DNA from: Singulisphaera sp. GP187
GTDB taxonomy: Bacteria; Planctomycetota; Planctomycetia; Gemmatales; Gemmataceae
Assembly: GCA_945905925.1 (NCBI GenBank)
Contig: CAMDQN010000037.1
Coordinates: 1 to 48,749 of the forward strand
Reading direction: 5' to 3'
DNA length: 48,749 bases
In this document: positions 1 to 7,610 of the stretch, piece after piece
How positions within the stretch are numbered: position 1 is the first letter of the stretch
How the letters are laid out: every line of letters starts with the position of its first letter
Notes under the pieces: model-generated
Databases searched by the model: none
What the model was told of the DNA's origin: nothing
The model's input: the letters and a program-made list of their open reading frames with translations, nothing else
Position numbers and translations under genes: made by a program

Positions 1-695
1 AGCCCAACCGTGTCGAAGGTGCGGATCGACGCGCCCACGTGTTCGCACACCCTGATCTGACCCGGCGTGATGATGATGTAGGTACGTTGGTCGAAGATGA
101 AGACCGAGACCGCCCACAGTATGAACACCACGGTCGCGATGAACAGGTATCCCGCCATGTTGATGTAGATGTGCAGGTCGCCGACCGCCCGGAGCAGTTT
201 GTCCCAGCCTTCGGGGATCAGCGAGATCAACAGCGCGATCACGAGGAACAGCAGGAGCACCAGGAACGACCACAACCCGCGGAGCGGCACGTTCGTGATG
301 ACGACCGTGAGCAGGAGCACGACGCAGAACACCGGGCCCATCCACGGTTGGTGCGACACGCGGGTCGGGAACGCCCGGCTACTCACGTCCGGCCCTTCCT
401 TCGATTTCGCCACGGCCTCGGTCAGTGACGTGGTCTCCTTTCCCTTGTTCACGCGGATTTCAAAGAAGGTGCTGTTCTCGGTGTCCCTCACCTTCAACGC
501 GGTCGTGTCGGGCGGCAGTATCGCGATCCGGTTGTCTTCCTTCAACGTCCAGATCGCCAGAACGAACCCCAGTATCCAAATGGGCCACCAGTAGAACAGC
601 ATGGAGTGGCTGGTGAGCCTGATCTCCCGTTTCTGGTGGGTCGGCGCCGCGGGCGGCGTGGCTCCGGCGGGCGGCGGGCTGGGCGCGTTGGACAT
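1..695 (-). CDS. Conserved membrane protein, C-terminal part outside the window
   Basis: This minus-strand frame is open from an ATG at 695 to the window edge, so about 231 N-terminal residues are visible. The first 25 residues are rich in Pro and Ala, giving a disordered cytoplasmic tail. A hydrophobic segment follows at about residues 32-50 (MLFYWWPIWILGFVLAIW). After a roughly 65-residue hydrophilic stretch come two closely spaced hydrophobic segments (about 122-165) and another at about 184-203. The end of the visible part (DQRTYIIITPGQIRV) looks like the start of a soluble beta-rich domain. I do not recognise the family; similar uncharacterised membrane proteins occur in planctomycetes. 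Function unknown. The 146 bases upstream hold no gene. Confidence 0.7.
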   Translation of the reverse strand, partial: MSNAPSPPPAGATPPAAPTHQKREIRLTSHSMLFYWWPIWILGFVLAIWTLKEDNRIAILPPDTTALKVRDTENSTFFEIRVNKGKETTSLTEAVAKSKEGPDVSSRAFPTRVSHQPWMGPVFCVVLLLTVVITNVPLRGLWSFLVLLLFLVIALLISLIPEGWDKLLRAVGDLHIYINMAGYLFIATVVFILWAVSVFIFDQRTYIIITPGQIRVCEHVGASIRTFDTVG

Positions 696-841
696 TGAGG
701 GTACCCGGTTGTTGTGAGTAACGAATGGTGAACGGCGTCGCGCCGGTCGCGCTGCCTAGTACTTCGGCCGTCGCACGTTGGAATTTTGCGCGAATCGCGA
801 TCAAGCTAGGGTAGTGACAACCCGGTGTCAAGCGCCGAACG

Positions 842-1315
842 TCACCGGTCGTCGGCGAACGGGTCCACGCGCACGCCCACGCGGAACGACTGGTGACACC
901 GGTTGCACGCGTTCGCGACACCTGCGAGCGCCGTCCGCGCCTGCACGTAGTCCTTCGCGGCGGCGGCTCTCGCCAGTTTCGTCGCGCTCTCGCGCAGGTC
1001 AGCCGCGTGCATCAGCCATGGGTCTTGCCCGTCCTTCGTCTTCGGCGGGCGCATCATCAGCAGGTTCCCGGTTTCGGCGAGCAACAGCGCCTGCCCACGG
1101 GCGAACGCCCACGCTTCCGCGTCCTTCGGCTTCGCGGCGAACAACTTCCCGAGCGCGCGGGCGTTCGGGTCCGCCATCCCTTCCATGAGCAATTTCGTTT
1201 CGGCCACCGGTTCGAGTTTCGGCACGGCCTTCTTCGCCGGTTGCGACTGCGCCACCGGTACGAACGCGCACGCCCCGAATAGAGCCACCGCGAACCAGGA
1301 CCGCACGCAAATCAT
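842..1315 (-). CDS. Secreted monohaem c-type cytochrome (cytochrome c'-like)
   Basis: A 157-residue protein with an N-terminal signal peptide (about residues 1-24, ending VAQSQPA). One haem-binding CxxCH motif lies close to the C-terminus (C137-N-R-C140-H141). The body is Ala/Lys/Leu-rich and predicted helical. A C-terminal CxxCH on a helical bundle is the class II cytochrome c (cytochrome c') arrangement, so a periplasmic electron carrier or gas-binding protein is likely. A longer in-frame extension to 1438 exists, but only the ATG at 1315 puts the signal peptide at the N-terminus. The Rieske gene upstream on the same strand may be a redox partner; that is inference. Confidence 0.8.
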   Translation of the reverse strand: MICVRSWFAVALFGACAFVPVAQSQPAKKAVPKLEPVAETKLLMEGMADPNARALGKLFAAKPKDAEAWAFARGQALLLAETGNLLMMRPPKTKDGQDPWLMHAADLRESATKLARAAAAKDYVQARTALAGVANACNRCHQSFRVGVRVDPFADDR

Positions 1316-1448
1316 GGTGGTCTCGTGGTTTCCAGTAGGCCCGCCAAACTGAGGCGGGCGGCGATGCGAGTTCTGAAGCGATACGGACACCCTTGACCCG
1401 ATTCGAGTTGTGCAGCCGTGCCGCTCGGTTCGCGGCACCTACCCAGAG

Positions 1449-1763
1449 TCACAGATCCGGCAACTCCAACTGCACGTCGTCGCCGACGATGTGGATCGGG
1501 TACGCACTGATCTTCACTTTCGGGTTGTCGGCCCACGAGCCGTCCGACAGGCGGAACCGCCAGAAGTGCCACGGGCACGTCACGCACCCGTCCTCGACGT
1601 ACCCGCCCGACAGCGACGCGCCCATGTGCGGGCAGAAGTCGTCCACCGCGAAGAACGCGCCGTTCACGTTGAAGATGGCCACGTCCCGCTGGAGGACGGT
1701 GACCACGGCGCTCCCGCCGTTCGGGATTTTCGACACTTTCGCGACCGTTACTCGGCGGGGCAC
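1449..1763 (-). CDS. Rieske [2Fe-2S] ferredoxin (NirD/biphenyl-dioxygenase ferredoxin type)
   Basis: A small soluble Rieske protein of 104 residues. The cluster ligands are in CPHMG (C44, H46) and CPWH (C63, H66), with 16 residues between the second and third ligands, as in NirD and dioxygenase ferredoxins. It probably carries electrons to an oxygenase or reductase. I chose the GTG start at 1763 because AAGGAG lies nine bases upstream of it; a TTG three codons earlier directly abuts the AAGGAG and would leave no spacer. There is no signal peptide, so it is cytoplasmic. No partner oxygenase lies next to it; the Rieske oxygenase at 30869-32017 is far away. It is convergent with the CYTH gene across a palindromic repeat. 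Confidence 0.85.
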   Translation of the reverse strand: MPRRVTVAKVSKIPNGGSAVVTVLQRDVAIFNVNGAFFAVDDFCPHMGASLSGGYVEDGCVTCPWHFWRFRLSDGSWADNPKVKISAYPIHIVGDDVQLELPDL

Positions 1764-1832
1764 GGCTCTCAACTCCTTCGCTTCGCGGATGTCCGGAATC
1801 AGTTTACCAAACTATCTTAGCCGAAGGGAAGC

Positions 1833-1925
1833 AACCTAACCCCCCAACCCCCTTCCCTAAGAAGGAAGGGGGAGCAAGAATCGAAAGCCCCTCCCTTCCT
1901 AGGGGAGGGGTTGGGGAGAGGTTCT
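1833..1925. repeat. Family A palindromic repeat (copy 1, intergenic)
   Basis: A pyrimidine-rich left half (AACCTAACCCCCCAACCCCC) is mirrored by a right half ending GGGGTTGGGGAGAGGTT. Each half contains its own short hairpin (CCCTTCCCTAAGAAGGAAGGG and CCCCTCCCTTCCTAGGGGAGGGG), so the element can fold as two stem-loops held by an outer stem. It sits in the gap between the Rieske start side and the CYTH gene and ends about five bases before the CYTH start codon, so it may supply or mask that gene's leader. Confidence 0.85.
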
Positions 1926-1930
1926 TCCAT

Positions 1931-2503
1931 ATGCTGGAAGTCGAAGTGAAGTACCGGAGCGCGGACCGCACGGCCGCCGTCGCGACGCTCCTCGACTGGG
2001 GCGCCACACTGAAGCAGGACCGCACCGACGTGGACCTGTACTTTTCGGCGCCCGACCGCGACCTGAAGGCGACCGACGAGGCGTTCCGGTTGCGGCGAAT
2101 CGGCCTGAAGAATTACCTCACCTACAAGGGACCGAAGCGCGACACCGAGACGAAGACCCGCAGCGAGATCGAGGTTCCGCTCGCGGAGGGCGACGCAACC
2201 GCGACCGACACTGAACGCCTTCTCGCCGCGCTCGGGTACAAACCGGTGACAACCGTCCGCAAGAAGCGACGCGTGTACCACCTCTCCCGCGACGGCTTCG
2301 ACCTGGAAGTGTGCTTCGACAGCGTCGATCGCGTGGGCGAGTTCGTCGAGTTAGAGATTCTGGCGGAAGAATCGCAGTACGAAGCGGCGAAGGCGGTGCT
2401 GCTGGCGGTGGCCGCCGAACTGGGACTGACGGAACAGGAACGGCGCTCGTACCTGGGAATGGTGTTGGAGGCGCGGGCGAAGAATACCAACACACCGATA
2501 TAG
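1931..2503 (+). CDS. CYTH-domain protein (class IV adenylate cyclase / triphosphatase-like)
   Basis: A 190-residue single-domain CYTH protein. The signature ExExK is at E3, E5 and K7 (MLEVEVKY). It is followed by the alternating charged strands of a triphosphate tunnel (FRLRRIG, YKGPK, RSEIEVPL, RKKRRVY, CFDSVDRVGEFVELE). Family members bind a triphosphate inside the tunnel with divalent metal and are class IV adenylate cyclases (CyaB), thiamine triphosphatases or inorganic triphosphatases. The GEFVELE strand is typical of the CyaB subgroup, but cyclase and phosphatase activity cannot be told apart from sequence alone. Cytoplasmic. It precedes panC on the same strand by 49 bases that include a small hairpin. 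Confidence 0.85.
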   Translation: MLEVEVKYRSADRTAAVATLLDWGATLKQDRTDVDLYFSAPDRDLKATDEAFRLRRIGLKNYLTYKGPKRDTETKTRSEIEVPLAEGDATATDTERLLAALGYKPVTTVRKKRRVYHLSRDGFDLEVCFDSVDRVGEFVELEILAEESQYEAAKAVLLAVAAELGLTEQERRSYLGMVLEARAKNTNTPI

Positions 2504-2506
2504 CGT

Positions 2507-2523
2507 TGTCCCCGGAGGGGGAC
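2507..2523 (+). other. Short GC-rich hairpin after the CYTH gene
   Basis: The sequence TGTCCCCGGAGGGGGACA (slightly imperfect in loop phase) folds as a seven-base-pair stem beginning four bases after the CYTH stop codon. No U-run follows. It could attenuate transcription or protect the 3' end before panC. Confidence 0.4.
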
Positions 2524-2552
2524 ATGTCTCAATAGCCACTGGTTGAATTGGA

Positions 2553-3404
2553 ATGCTTCCCCCTACCGTGACCACCATCGCTGAAGTGCGCCGCGCCATC
2601 GCTGACGGACGCGCGATGGGCAAAACAGTCGGTTTCGTTCCCACAATGGGCGCTCTCCATGAGGGGCACGCGGCGCTCGTACGCGCGGCCCGCGCGCGAT
2701 CTGGGTTCGTGGTCGTGTCGATCTTCGTGAACCCAACACAATTCGGGCCAAAAGAAGACTTCGCCAAATATCCGCGAATGCTCGAATCCGATCGGAAATT
2801 GTGCGGTGACGCGGGCGCGGACCTGATCTTCGCGCCGAGCGCGGAAGAGATGTACCCCACCGGTTCCGTCACGTTTGTGGACGTGGCAAAGTTGGGCGAC
2901 CATCTATGCGGCGCGACGCGCCCGGGTCACTTTCGCGGCGTGTGTACCGTCGTGCTGAAGCTGTTCAACATCGTTCAGCCCAATCTCGCGCATTTCGGCG
3001 CAAAGGACTACCAACAGGCCCGTCTCATCTCGCAAATGGTTCGCGACCTGAACGTCCCCCTCGAGGTGTGCGTCGAGCCGACCGTGCGCGAACCGGACGG
3101 GCTGGCGCTGAGTTCGCGGAACCGCTACCTGAGCGACGAAGACCGCGCCGTCGCGCCCTGCATCCAACAGGCGCTTCAAGCGGTCCGAACACGGGCGATC
3201 GCGGGCGAAGTGGATGTCGCGCGCCTCGAATCGGCGCTTATCGCGGAGTTGTCCGCGATCTCGGGCGCGCGCGTCGATTACGCGCGCATCGTGGACGCGG
3301 AGACGCTGCAACCGTTCGCGCGACTGGACCGACTCGCGGTCGTGGCCGTCGCGGTGTTCCTCGGTACGACGCGACTGATCGACAACGTCACGATTCCATC
3401 GTGA
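2553..3404 (+). CDS. panC: Pantoate--beta-alanine ligase
   Basis: PanC condenses pantoate and beta-alanine with ATP to make pantothenate, the vitamin B5 precursor of coenzyme A and of the phosphopantetheine arm. It is 283 residues, the usual family length. The HIGH-like nucleotide-binding element is MGALHEGH (residues 32-39). The conserved IFVNPTQFGPKEDFAKYPR region follows, and the KMSKS-like block DGLALSSRNRYLS is intact. The Rossmann-like ligase domain comes first and the small C-terminal domain (from about residue 180) second. No other pantothenate gene is adjacent. The stop lies 19 bases before mgtE, so the two are probably cotranscribed. Confidence 0.97.
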   Translation: MLPPTVTTIAEVRRAIADGRAMGKTVGFVPTMGALHEGHAALVRAARARSGFVVVSIFVNPTQFGPKEDFAKYPRMLESDRKLCGDAGADLIFAPSAEEMYPTGSVTFVDVAKLGDHLCGATRPGHFRGVCTVVLKLFNIVQPNLAHFGAKDYQQARLISQMVRDLNVPLEVCVEPTVREPDGLALSSRNRYLSDEDRAVAPCIQQALQAVRTRAIAGEVDVARLESALIAELSAISGARVDYARIVDAETLQPFARLDRLAVVAVAVFLGTTRLIDNVTIPS

Positions 3405-3423
3405 AATCCACACTGGTGCCACG

Positions 3424-4854
3424 ATGGTTCACCCGCTGTTCAGCCCCGAAGTCAAGCTGATGCTCGATGAGAAGAACGCCGCAGGACTGCGCGAATTCTG
3501 TGAGTCGTTGCACCCTGCGACGGTCGCGGAGGCACTGGACGACGAGTTCACGCCCGAGCAAATCTGGGAGGTCATCAGCAACGCGAACATCCGGACGCAG
3601 GCGTCCGTGTTCGAGTACCTCACACCGGCGCAGCAAGTTTTGATGGCGGAGAAGGCGCGCCCGCAGATGGGCGCGCTGCTCACGAAGATGTCGCACGACG
3701 ACCGAGTGGACCTGCTCCGCCGGTTGCCCGGGCGCGTGACCGAAACCATCATGCGGTTGGTGGACGAGGCCGACCGCAAGGACATCGCGACGCTGTTCCA
3801 GTACGGCGAGAACACTGTCGGCGCGCTGATGACAACGGATTATGCGTGGCTACCGGGCACGCTCACCGCGGCCGAAGCAATCGACCAACTTCGGCAACAA
3901 GCGCCCGACCGCGAAACGATCTACTACATCTATGTGCTCGACGACCCGACCCGGCGCGGCGATGGTTCGCTCAGCCCGCGCCGGTTGCTCGGTGTGGTTT
4001 CGCTCCGCGACATCATTCTGGCTCCGCGGCACGCGTTAATCCGCGAGCTGATGGAAACCGACCTCGTCACGCTCAAACACAGCGACGACCAGGAAATGGT
4101 GGCGCAGTTGTTCGCGCGGTACGACTTCCTCGCGGCGCCCGTGGTGGACGACCAGTTCGGGTTGCTCGGCATCGTCACCCACGACGACGTGCTGGACGTG
4201 GTTCGCGCGGAAGCGACCGAGGACATGCAGCGTCAGGGTGCGGTCGGCCCGATCACCGGCGACTACCTGGAGGCGAGCTTCGCGAACGTCTGGTACAACC
4301 GGATGAAGTGGCTCGCGGTTCTGTTCCTGCTCCAGATGTTCACCATCAACGCGATGGCCTCGTTCGAGTCCGAACTAGAGCGCGTGTTCTTCCTCCTCGC
4401 GTTCATCCCGCTGTGCCTGTCGGTCGGCGGGAACGCCGGTTCGCAGGCCGCAACGCTGGTGATTCGCGCCGTCGCCCTCGATCAGGTTCACACACGCGAC
4501 TGGCTGCGCGTGTTCCGCCGGGAAATGCTGATGGCCGCCTCGCTCGCCGCCGCGCTCGGCGTGCTGTCGATTGCCCGCACCTATTTCCTGACGCCCGATA
4601 ATATCGAGCGCAAAGTACCATCCGGTTACTTCTGGAACTTGAACTTGGCGGTCACATTCGCCGTGATGGGGATTTGCCTCACCGGCGCGATCATCGGCGC
4701 GATGCTCCCCTTGCTCATCAAGGCACTCGGCCGCGACCCGGCGCTCATGTCCGCTCCGCTCATCGCCACCCTGTCCGATGTTCTCGGCATCGTCATCTTC
4801 TTCAACATCGCGAAACTCTTCTTCTGGCGGATGCTCGTTGTTCCGCCCGCGTGA
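3424..4854 (+). CDS. mgtE: Magnesium transporter MgtE
   Basis: A 476-residue Mg2+ channel/transporter of the MgtE family. The N-terminal superhelical MgtE_N domain (about 10-125, with HPATVAEALDD and LLRRLPGRVTETIM) is followed by a CBS pair (about 135-265) that senses cytosolic Mg2+. A five-helix membrane domain spans about 285-470. The conserved pore-region motif GGNAGSQ is at residues 335-341. Length and domain order are standard. It acts in the inner membrane as a Mg2+-gated channel. Eighty-six bases separate it from the MlaE-type permease on the same strand. Confidence 0.96.
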   Translation: MVHPLFSPEVKLMLDEKNAAGLREFCESLHPATVAEALDDEFTPEQIWEVISNANIRTQASVFEYLTPAQQVLMAEKARPQMGALLTKMSHDDRVDLLRRLPGRVTETIMRLVDEADRKDIATLFQYGENTVGALMTTDYAWLPGTLTAAEAIDQLRQQAPDRETIYYIYVLDDPTRRGDGSLSPRRLLGVVSLRDIILAPRHALIRELMETDLVTLKHSDDQEMVAQLFARYDFLAAPVVDDQFGLLGIVTHDDVLDVVRAEATEDMQRQGAVGPITGDYLEASFANVWYNRMKWLAVLFLLQMFTINAMASFESELERVFFLLAFIPLCLSVGGNAGSQAATLVIRAVALDQVHTRDWLRVFRREMLMAASLAAALGVLSIARTYFLTPDNIERKVPSGYFWNLNLAVTFAVMGICLTGAIIGAMLPLLIKALGRDPALMSAPLIATLSDVLGIVIFFNIAKLFFWRMLVVPPA

Positions 4855-4940
4855 ATCCAATCTCCCCTCCCCCTCACTACTGTTTCTCGTCATTGACATT
4901 GGCCTGCCCTTTGCTCCGCTCGCGCGGTACAACCGCGTCC

Positions 4941-5726
4941 ATGTTCAATTCGGCGTTCGTCGCGTTCGGCGACTGGTGGCTGTTCGTACTGCGCGCGTTT
5001 GCGGGCATCGCGGGGCGCGTGTTTGGTCGCCGCGAGTTCCTCCGCATCGCCGTCGAAGTCGGCAGCAATAGCGTCGGGGTCGTTGCCATCACGGGTCTGT
5101 TCATCGGGATGGTGCTCGCGGTGCAGGCCTATGGGCAGTTCCACACGATCGGGCTGGAAACGTCGCTCGGCGCGGTCATTCACATCTCCGTGGTACGCGA
5201 ACTCGGGCCGGTACTCGCGGCGGTAATGCTCGCCGGCCGCGTCGGGTCTGCGATGTCGGCGGAACTGGCGACGATGCGCGTCACCGAGCAACTCGACGCG
5301 CTCGCGTGCCTGGGCGTCGATCCGGTGAAGTACCTGGCCGGGCCGCGTGTCCTCGCATGCCTGCTCATGCTGCCGTTGCTCACGGTCCTCGCGGACGTAA
5401 TGGGGCTGATCGGCAGTTCCCTGATCTGCCTGCACGTGTACAACATCGACAGTTTCCACTACTGGCGCCACACCCGCGAGTTCGTGAAGGTGTGGGACGT
5501 GGCGGTCGGACTGATGAAAGCATTCGTGTTCGGCGGCGTGTTGTCGCTGATCGCGTGCCACCGCGGGTTCAACAGCAAGGCCGGCGCGGAGGGCGTCGGC
5601 CGGGCCGCGACCGAGGCGTTCGTCATGGCGTTCGTCACCATCCTGATGATCGACTTCGTTCTCGCGATGCTGGCCAACACCGTTTACGCTCTTCTGTGGC
5701 CGCCCACTAGCGCGAAGGTGGTTTGA
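4941..5726 (+). CDS. mlaE: MlaE/YrbE-family ABC permease
   Basis: A 261-residue permease of the MlaE family, which with MlaF-type ATPase and MCE-domain proteins moves phospholipids between inner and outer membranes. The conserved core is present: FIGMVLAVQAYGQF, the VRELGPVLAAVMLAGRVGSA block, the EQLDALACLGVDPVKYLAGPR cytoplasmic segment, and about five to six hydrophobic helices. The ATG at 4941 is preferred; an in-frame start at 4674 would lie inside mgtE and add a non-hydrophobic Arg-rich tail. No MCE-domain or ATPase partner is next to it, so those components are probably elsewhere. Confidence 0.9.
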   Translation: MFNSAFVAFGDWWLFVLRAFAGIAGRVFGRREFLRIAVEVGSNSVGVVAITGLFIGMVLAVQAYGQFHTIGLETSLGAVIHISVVRELGPVLAAVMLAGRVGSAMSAELATMRVTEQLDALACLGVDPVKYLAGPRVLACLLMLPLLTVLADVMGLIGSSLICLHVYNIDSFHYWRHTREFVKVWDVAVGLMKAFVFGGVLSLIACHRGFNSKAGAEGVGRAATEAFVMAFVTILMIDFVLAMLANTVYALLWPPTSAKVV

Positions 5727-5730
5727 AAAA

Positions 5731-5843
5731 GACCACCTCCCCCCAACCCCTTCCCTAAGAAGGAAGAGAGTACATACAGAAGTGCCGACTGCCGCGTCTT
5801 CGGTTTTGAGCCCCTCCCTTCATGGGGTTGGGGAGGGGTTTTA
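5731..5843. repeat. Family A palindromic repeat (copy 2, intergenic)
   Basis: It has the same two-part layout as the element at 1833: a left half ACCTCCCCCCAACCCCTTCCC with AAGAAGGAAG, a central spacer of about 50 bases, and a right half CCCCTCCCTTCATGGGGTTGGGGAGGGG. It begins right after the permease stop and ends about 15 bases before the citrate synthase start. Confidence 0.8.
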
Positions 5844-5857
5844 CTCTGAGAAACGAC

Positions 5858-6979
5858 ATGACCACACCAACATACTCGCCCGGTCTCGAAGGCGTGACCG
5901 CGGGCGAAACCACGATCTGCACCGTCGAAGGCGGCTTGAGCTATCGCGGTTACAGCGTCGGCGACCTCGCGGAAAACTGCTCGTTCGACGAAGTCGCGTA
6001 CCTGCTCCTACACGGTGAACTGCCCACCGCGGTTCAGTTGAAGCAGTTCCACACCCGCGTGGCCGCGGCGCGCCGGCTCCCGCCTCCGCTGAAAGAGTTG
6101 TTCGCGGCGCTGCCCAAGTGGACCACGCCGCTCGACGCACTCCGAACGGCCGTGAGCGCGCTCGGCCATTTCGATCAGGACGCGGCCGACAACTCGCACG
6201 ACGCGAACCTGCGTAAAGCCGAACGACTGCTCGCGCAGATTCCGGTGGCAATCGCGGACAACTTCAGGCTCGTGAAAGGGCAGCCCGAAGTGCCCGCGCG
6301 TCAAGACTTGTCGCACGCGGCGAACTTCCTCTACATGCTCCGCGGGATCGAGGCGTCGCCGGCCGAAGTGAAGGCGATGGACGTTTCGCTCATCCTGTAC
6401 GCGGAACACGAGTTCAACGCGAGTACGTTCGCGGCCCGCGTCATCGTGTCCACGCTCTCCGATCTCCACAGCGGCATTACCGGCGCGATCGGTGCGCTGA
6501 AAGGCCCGCTGCACGGCGGTGCGAACGAAAAGGTGATGGACATCTTGCTCGCGGCCGGTGGACCGGACAAAGCCGAAGAATGGACGCGTGCCGCGCTCAC
6601 GCGGAAAGAGCGCATCATGGGCTTCGGTCACCGTGTCTACAAGACCGGCGACGTGCGGGCCGGTATTCTGAAGAAATATGCCGGCAGCGCGGCGGAAGCG
6701 GCCGGCTCGACGAAGTGGGAAGAAACGGCGGACATCATCGAACGCGTGATGGCCGCCGAGAAGAGTATGTTCCCGAATCTCGACTGGCCAGCGGGCCGGC
6801 TCTACCACGCGATGAAGCTCGAAATCCCGCTGTACACGCCGATCTTCGCGATGTCACGCATTACCGGCTGGGCAGCACACGTGATCGAGCAACTCGACAA
6901 CAACAGGCTCATTCGACCGCGAGCGATCTACACGGGACCGGCGGCGCGTGCAGTCGCGCCGATTGGAGAACGTGGGTAG
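5858..6979 (+). CDS. Citrate synthase (or 2-methylcitrate synthase)
   Basis: A 373-residue enzyme of the short, dimeric citrate synthase type, condensing acetyl-CoA with oxaloacetate at the entry to the TCA cycle. The catalytic residues are visible: His219 in GPLHGGANE, His258 in GFGHRVYK and Asp309 in the NLDWPAG region. The downstream FAMSRITGWAAHVIEQ block is also conserved. A start at 5822 would translate part of the preceding palindromic repeat, so ATG 5858 (MTTPTYSPGLEGV) is preferred. Short enzymes of this type include methylcitrate synthases. No prpB or prpD neighbour supports that alternative, so citrate synthase is more likely. Confidence 0.93.
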   Translation: MTTPTYSPGLEGVTAGETTICTVEGGLSYRGYSVGDLAENCSFDEVAYLLLHGELPTAVQLKQFHTRVAAARRLPPPLKELFAALPKWTTPLDALRTAVSALGHFDQDAADNSHDANLRKAERLLAQIPVAIADNFRLVKGQPEVPARQDLSHAANFLYMLRGIEASPAEVKAMDVSLILYAEHEFNASTFAARVIVSTLSDLHSGITGAIGALKGPLHGGANEKVMDILLAAGGPDKAEEWTRAALTRKERIMGFGHRVYKTGDVRAGILKKYAGSAAEAAGSTKWEETADIIERVMAAEKSMFPNLDWPAGRLYHAMKLEIPLYTPIFAMSRITGWAAHVIEQLDNNRLIRPRAIYTGPAARAVAPIGERG

Positions 6980-7103
6980 GTCGTGGAGCGAATGCGAAGG
7001 TATCGTGAGTGTCGTGCGTCAGGCGCTTGATTCGACACCCGATTGCGGCTAACGTGTCTGGTGACCGGCTTGACTGGTCTCCCGTCACCCGAAGGTTCCC
7101 GAC

Positions 7104-7487
7104 ATGGCGTCCGACGCGAACCTGGCCAACGAGTTCTTCCAGGTCAAGCGGCATGGCGATGTTGCCGTGATCGTTCCATCGCCGCAGGTAGAAGACCTGC
7201 CCGAAACGCTCCTCCAGCCGGCCGCCGAGATGGTGCTCGCGCCACTCAAGGAAGACCCGCCGAACAACATCATCGTGGACCTGTCCGCGGTCACGTACTT
7301 TGGTTCCGCATTCATCACGTTCCTGCTGCGGTGTCATCACCTGTTGGCCGCTCGCGGAAGTGAGTTGGTCCTAGCCGGCGTGAACCCCAACATCCGCGAA
7401 CTGCTTCGAATCACGAACCTGGAAATGTACTGGGCGCTCTACGACAGCGCTTCCGAAGCGATCTCCGCCCTCAGCAGCAGCGACTGA
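7104..7487 (+). CDS. STAS-domain anti-sigma factor antagonist
   Basis: A 127-residue single STAS domain. The phosphorylation-site block is VDLSAVTYFGSAFITFLLR, with Ser68 at the position that a partner anti-sigma/serine kinase (RsbW/SpoIIAB type) would phosphorylate. Unphosphorylated antagonists of this family bind the anti-sigma factor and free the sigma factor. A GAAGG sequence precedes the ATG at suitable spacing. No kinase, phosphatase or sigma gene is adjacent, so its partner must be encoded elsewhere. Cytoplasmic. Confidence 0.88.
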   Translation: MASDANLANEFFQVKRHGDVAVIVPSPQVEDLPETLLQPAAEMVLAPLKEDPPNNIIVDLSAVTYFGSAFITFLLRCHHLLAARGSELVLAGVNPNIRELLRITNLEMYWALYDSASEAISALSSSD

Positions 7488-7493
7488 ACTCTT

Positions 7494-7601
7494 GTAGGGT
7501 GGGACAAGGCTTTGCGCAGGCCCACCACGGTGACACCAATGCGATAAACGTCCTTGCGGTAGCTCAGCGATGGTGGGCTGCGCAAAGCCTTGATACCCTA
7601 C
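7494..7601. repeat. Long imperfect inverted repeat between convergent genes
   Basis: The left arm starts GTAGGGTGGGACAAGGCTTT and the right arm ends AAAGCCTTGATACCCTAC. The arms pair over about 30 bases with a few mismatches and enclose about 45 bases. It fills the gap between the STAS gene (plus) and the membrane protein (minus), where it could act as a bidirectional terminator. The outer GTAGGGTGGG is shared with the repeats at 23782 and 44843. Confidence 0.8.
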
Positions 7602-7610
7602 TACTCCCAC

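Noticed and set aside
1833-1925. Insertion sequence ends
   Set aside because: The element is palindromic but codes for no transposase and shows no obvious target-site duplication; a non-autonomous element remains possible.
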